From assembly GCF_000244955.1 (NCBI RefSeq), contig NZ_CM001439.1, positions 5,079,234 to 5,143,233 on the forward strand: DNA of 64,000 nucleotides, given 5' to 3'. Each line of letters begins with the position of its first letter. Position 1 is the stretch's first letter. Positions 63,126 to 64,000 of this stretch are shown piece after piece. Both the position numbers and the translations under genes were made by a program. Origin of the DNA: Saccharomonospora marina XMU15 (lineage in GTDB: Bacteria > Actinomycetota > Actinomycetes > Mycobacteriales > Pseudonocardiaceae). Under the pieces are notes generated by a model that saw only the letters and a list, made by a program, of their open reading frames with translations, was not told the DNA's origin and made no database searches.

Positions 63126-64000
63126 TTACTCGTTCTCGGACTCGCCGTCCTCGCTACCGGCGGCGGCGATGCTCACCGGTGGTGCGTCGGGCACGTCCAG
63201 CGGCTTGGCCTCACCGCGGAACACGAACTTGGCCTTGTCGTCGCGCTCGTCGCCGATCTCCCAACCGTCGACGTCCACGATGATGATCTGGCCAGGCTGC
63301 ACCTCGCCGAACAGGATCTTCTCGGACAGCTGGTCCTCGATCTCCCGCTGGATGGTCCGGCGCAGCGGACGGGCGCCGAGCACCGGGTCGAAGCCGCGCT
63401 TGGCGAGCAGCGCCTTCGCCTTGTCGGTGAGCTCCAGCTCCATGTCCTTGCCCTTGAGCTGCCCCTCGACCCTCGTGACCATCAGGTCCACCATCTCGAT
63501 GATCTGGTCCTGCGTGAGCTGGTGGAACACGATGATGTCGTCGATCCGGTTGAGGAACTCCGGCCGGAAGTGCTTCTTCATCTCCTCGTTGACCTTTTGC
63601 TTCATCTTCTCGTAGCGCGATCCCTCGTCGGAACCCGAAGAGAAGCCGAGGCTCACGGACTTGGAGATGTCCTGCGTGCCCAGGTTCGAGGTGAAGATCA
63701 GCACCGTGTTCTTGAAGTCGACCGTGCGGCCCTGACCGTCGGTCAGCCTGCCGTCCTCCAACACCTGCAGCAGGGTGTTGTAGATCTCCTGGTGTGCCTT
63801 CTCGATCTCGTCGAAGAGCACGACGGAGAACGGCTTGCGACGGACCTTCTCGGTGAGCTGTCCGCCCTCCTCGTAGCCGACGTAGCCCGGAGGGGCACCG
63901 AACAGCCGCGAGGCGGTGTAGCGGTCGTGGAACTCGCCCATGTCGATCTGGATGAGCGCGTCGTCCTCACCGAACAGGAAGTTCGCCAGCGCCTTGGACA
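63126..64000 (-). CDS. clpC: ATP-dependent Clp protease ATPase subunit ClpC, C-terminal part
   Basis: The 291 C-terminal residues of a Hsp100 ATPase, cut by the window edge. Seen are RLFGAPPGYVGYEEGGQLTE (second AAA+ domain), Walker B VVLFDEIEKAH, sensor region FTSNLGTQ, and the D2 small domain with LAKRGFDPVLGARPLRRTIQ. The acidic C-terminus is typical of actinobacterial ClpC1, which unfolds substrates for ClpP. Transcribed from the right, away from the sirtuin. Confidence 0.95.
   Translation of the reverse strand, partial: SKALANFLFGEDDALIQIDMGEFHDRYTASRLFGAPPGYVGYEEGGQLTEKVRRKPFSVVLFDEIEKAHQEIYNTLLQVLEDGRLTDGQGRTVDFKNTVLIFTSNLGTQDISKSVSLGFSSGSDEGSRYEKMKQKVNEEMKKHFRPEFLNRIDDIIVFHQLTQDQIIEMVDLMVTRVEGQLKGKDMELELTDKAKALLAKRGFDPVLGARPLRRTIQREIEDQLSEKILFGEVQPGQIIIVDVDGWEIGDERDDKAKFVFRGEAKPLDVPDAPPVSIAAAGSEDGESENE

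Overview
The window is high-GC actinobacterial DNA. CarD, mycobacterial-type LpqE, RadA, CysS, MhuD and ClpC, the F420-type oxidoreductase and the many ATGA or GTGA gene overlaps point to the Pseudonocardiaceae (Saccharomonospora, Prauserella or Amycolatopsis-like). This placement is inferred from gene content and protein resemblance, not from a search. It reads as ordinary chromosome: no insertion sequence, integrase or phage gene was seen. A two-repeat CRISPR remnant and one frameshifted gene are the only clear signs of decay.

Layout. (1) 1-8.5 kb: a secreted excalibur protein, then a LacI regulator divergent from a six-gene operon: zinc dehydrogenase, TRAP transporter (DctQ, DctM, DctP), Gfo/Idh dehydrogenase, and a 3-dehydroshikimate dehydratase fused to an HPPD-like domain. 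It probably imports and degrades quinate, shikimate or a related compound. (2) 8.8-10.7 kb: a Cys-containing protein overlapping two half-size YeeE/YedE sulfur-transport proteins. (3) 11-20 kb: AraC regulator, methyltransferase, CRISPR remnant, frameshifted gene, CGNR regulator divergent from a HAD hydrolase with two matching inverted repeats between them, MarR regulator, a TetR/MFS/SDR cluster with two matching operators, a GNAT protein and tRNA-Thr(UGU). (4) 20-26 kb: a ThrE-like exporter, OtsA, and an OtsB-GH15 fusion that joins trehalose-6-phosphate phosphatase to a probable trehalase.

(5) 26-33 kb: a conserved actinobacterial housekeeping block, radA-lpqE divergent from carD-ispD-ispF-HAD-cysS-rlmB, as around Rv3579c-Rv3585 of M. 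tuberculosis, but with no disA beside radA. (6) 33-36 kb: an MBOAT acyltransferase, a PAS-ANTAR protein and a hypothetical protein. (7) 36-48.8 kb: a complete myo-inositol catabolic locus, made of a nine-gene minus-strand operon (iolE, ABC importer, iolC, Cgl0159-like aldolase, iolB, iolD, class II aldolase) and a divergent LacI-iolA-iolG operon. (8) 48.8-56.2 kb: DivIVA-like coiled-coil protein, DUF445 protein, AlgX-like SGNH protein, a zinc or manganese ABC importer with a Zur-like box, and a third LacI regulator. (9) 56.2-64 kb: carbonic anhydrase, LLM oxidoreductase, PNPOx-like protein, MutY, alpha/beta hydrolase, M1 peptidase, MhuD, a sirtuin and the C-terminal part of ClpC. This mirrors Rv3588c-Rv3596c, so the two halves of that mycobacterial neighbourhood lie about 30 kb apart and rearranged here.

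The regulatory layer is rich. Inverted repeats lie in the promoter regions of the LacI, MarR, TetR and CGNR regulators, three evenly spaced CACGTG motifs lie between lpqE and carD, and strong hairpins separate convergent genes.
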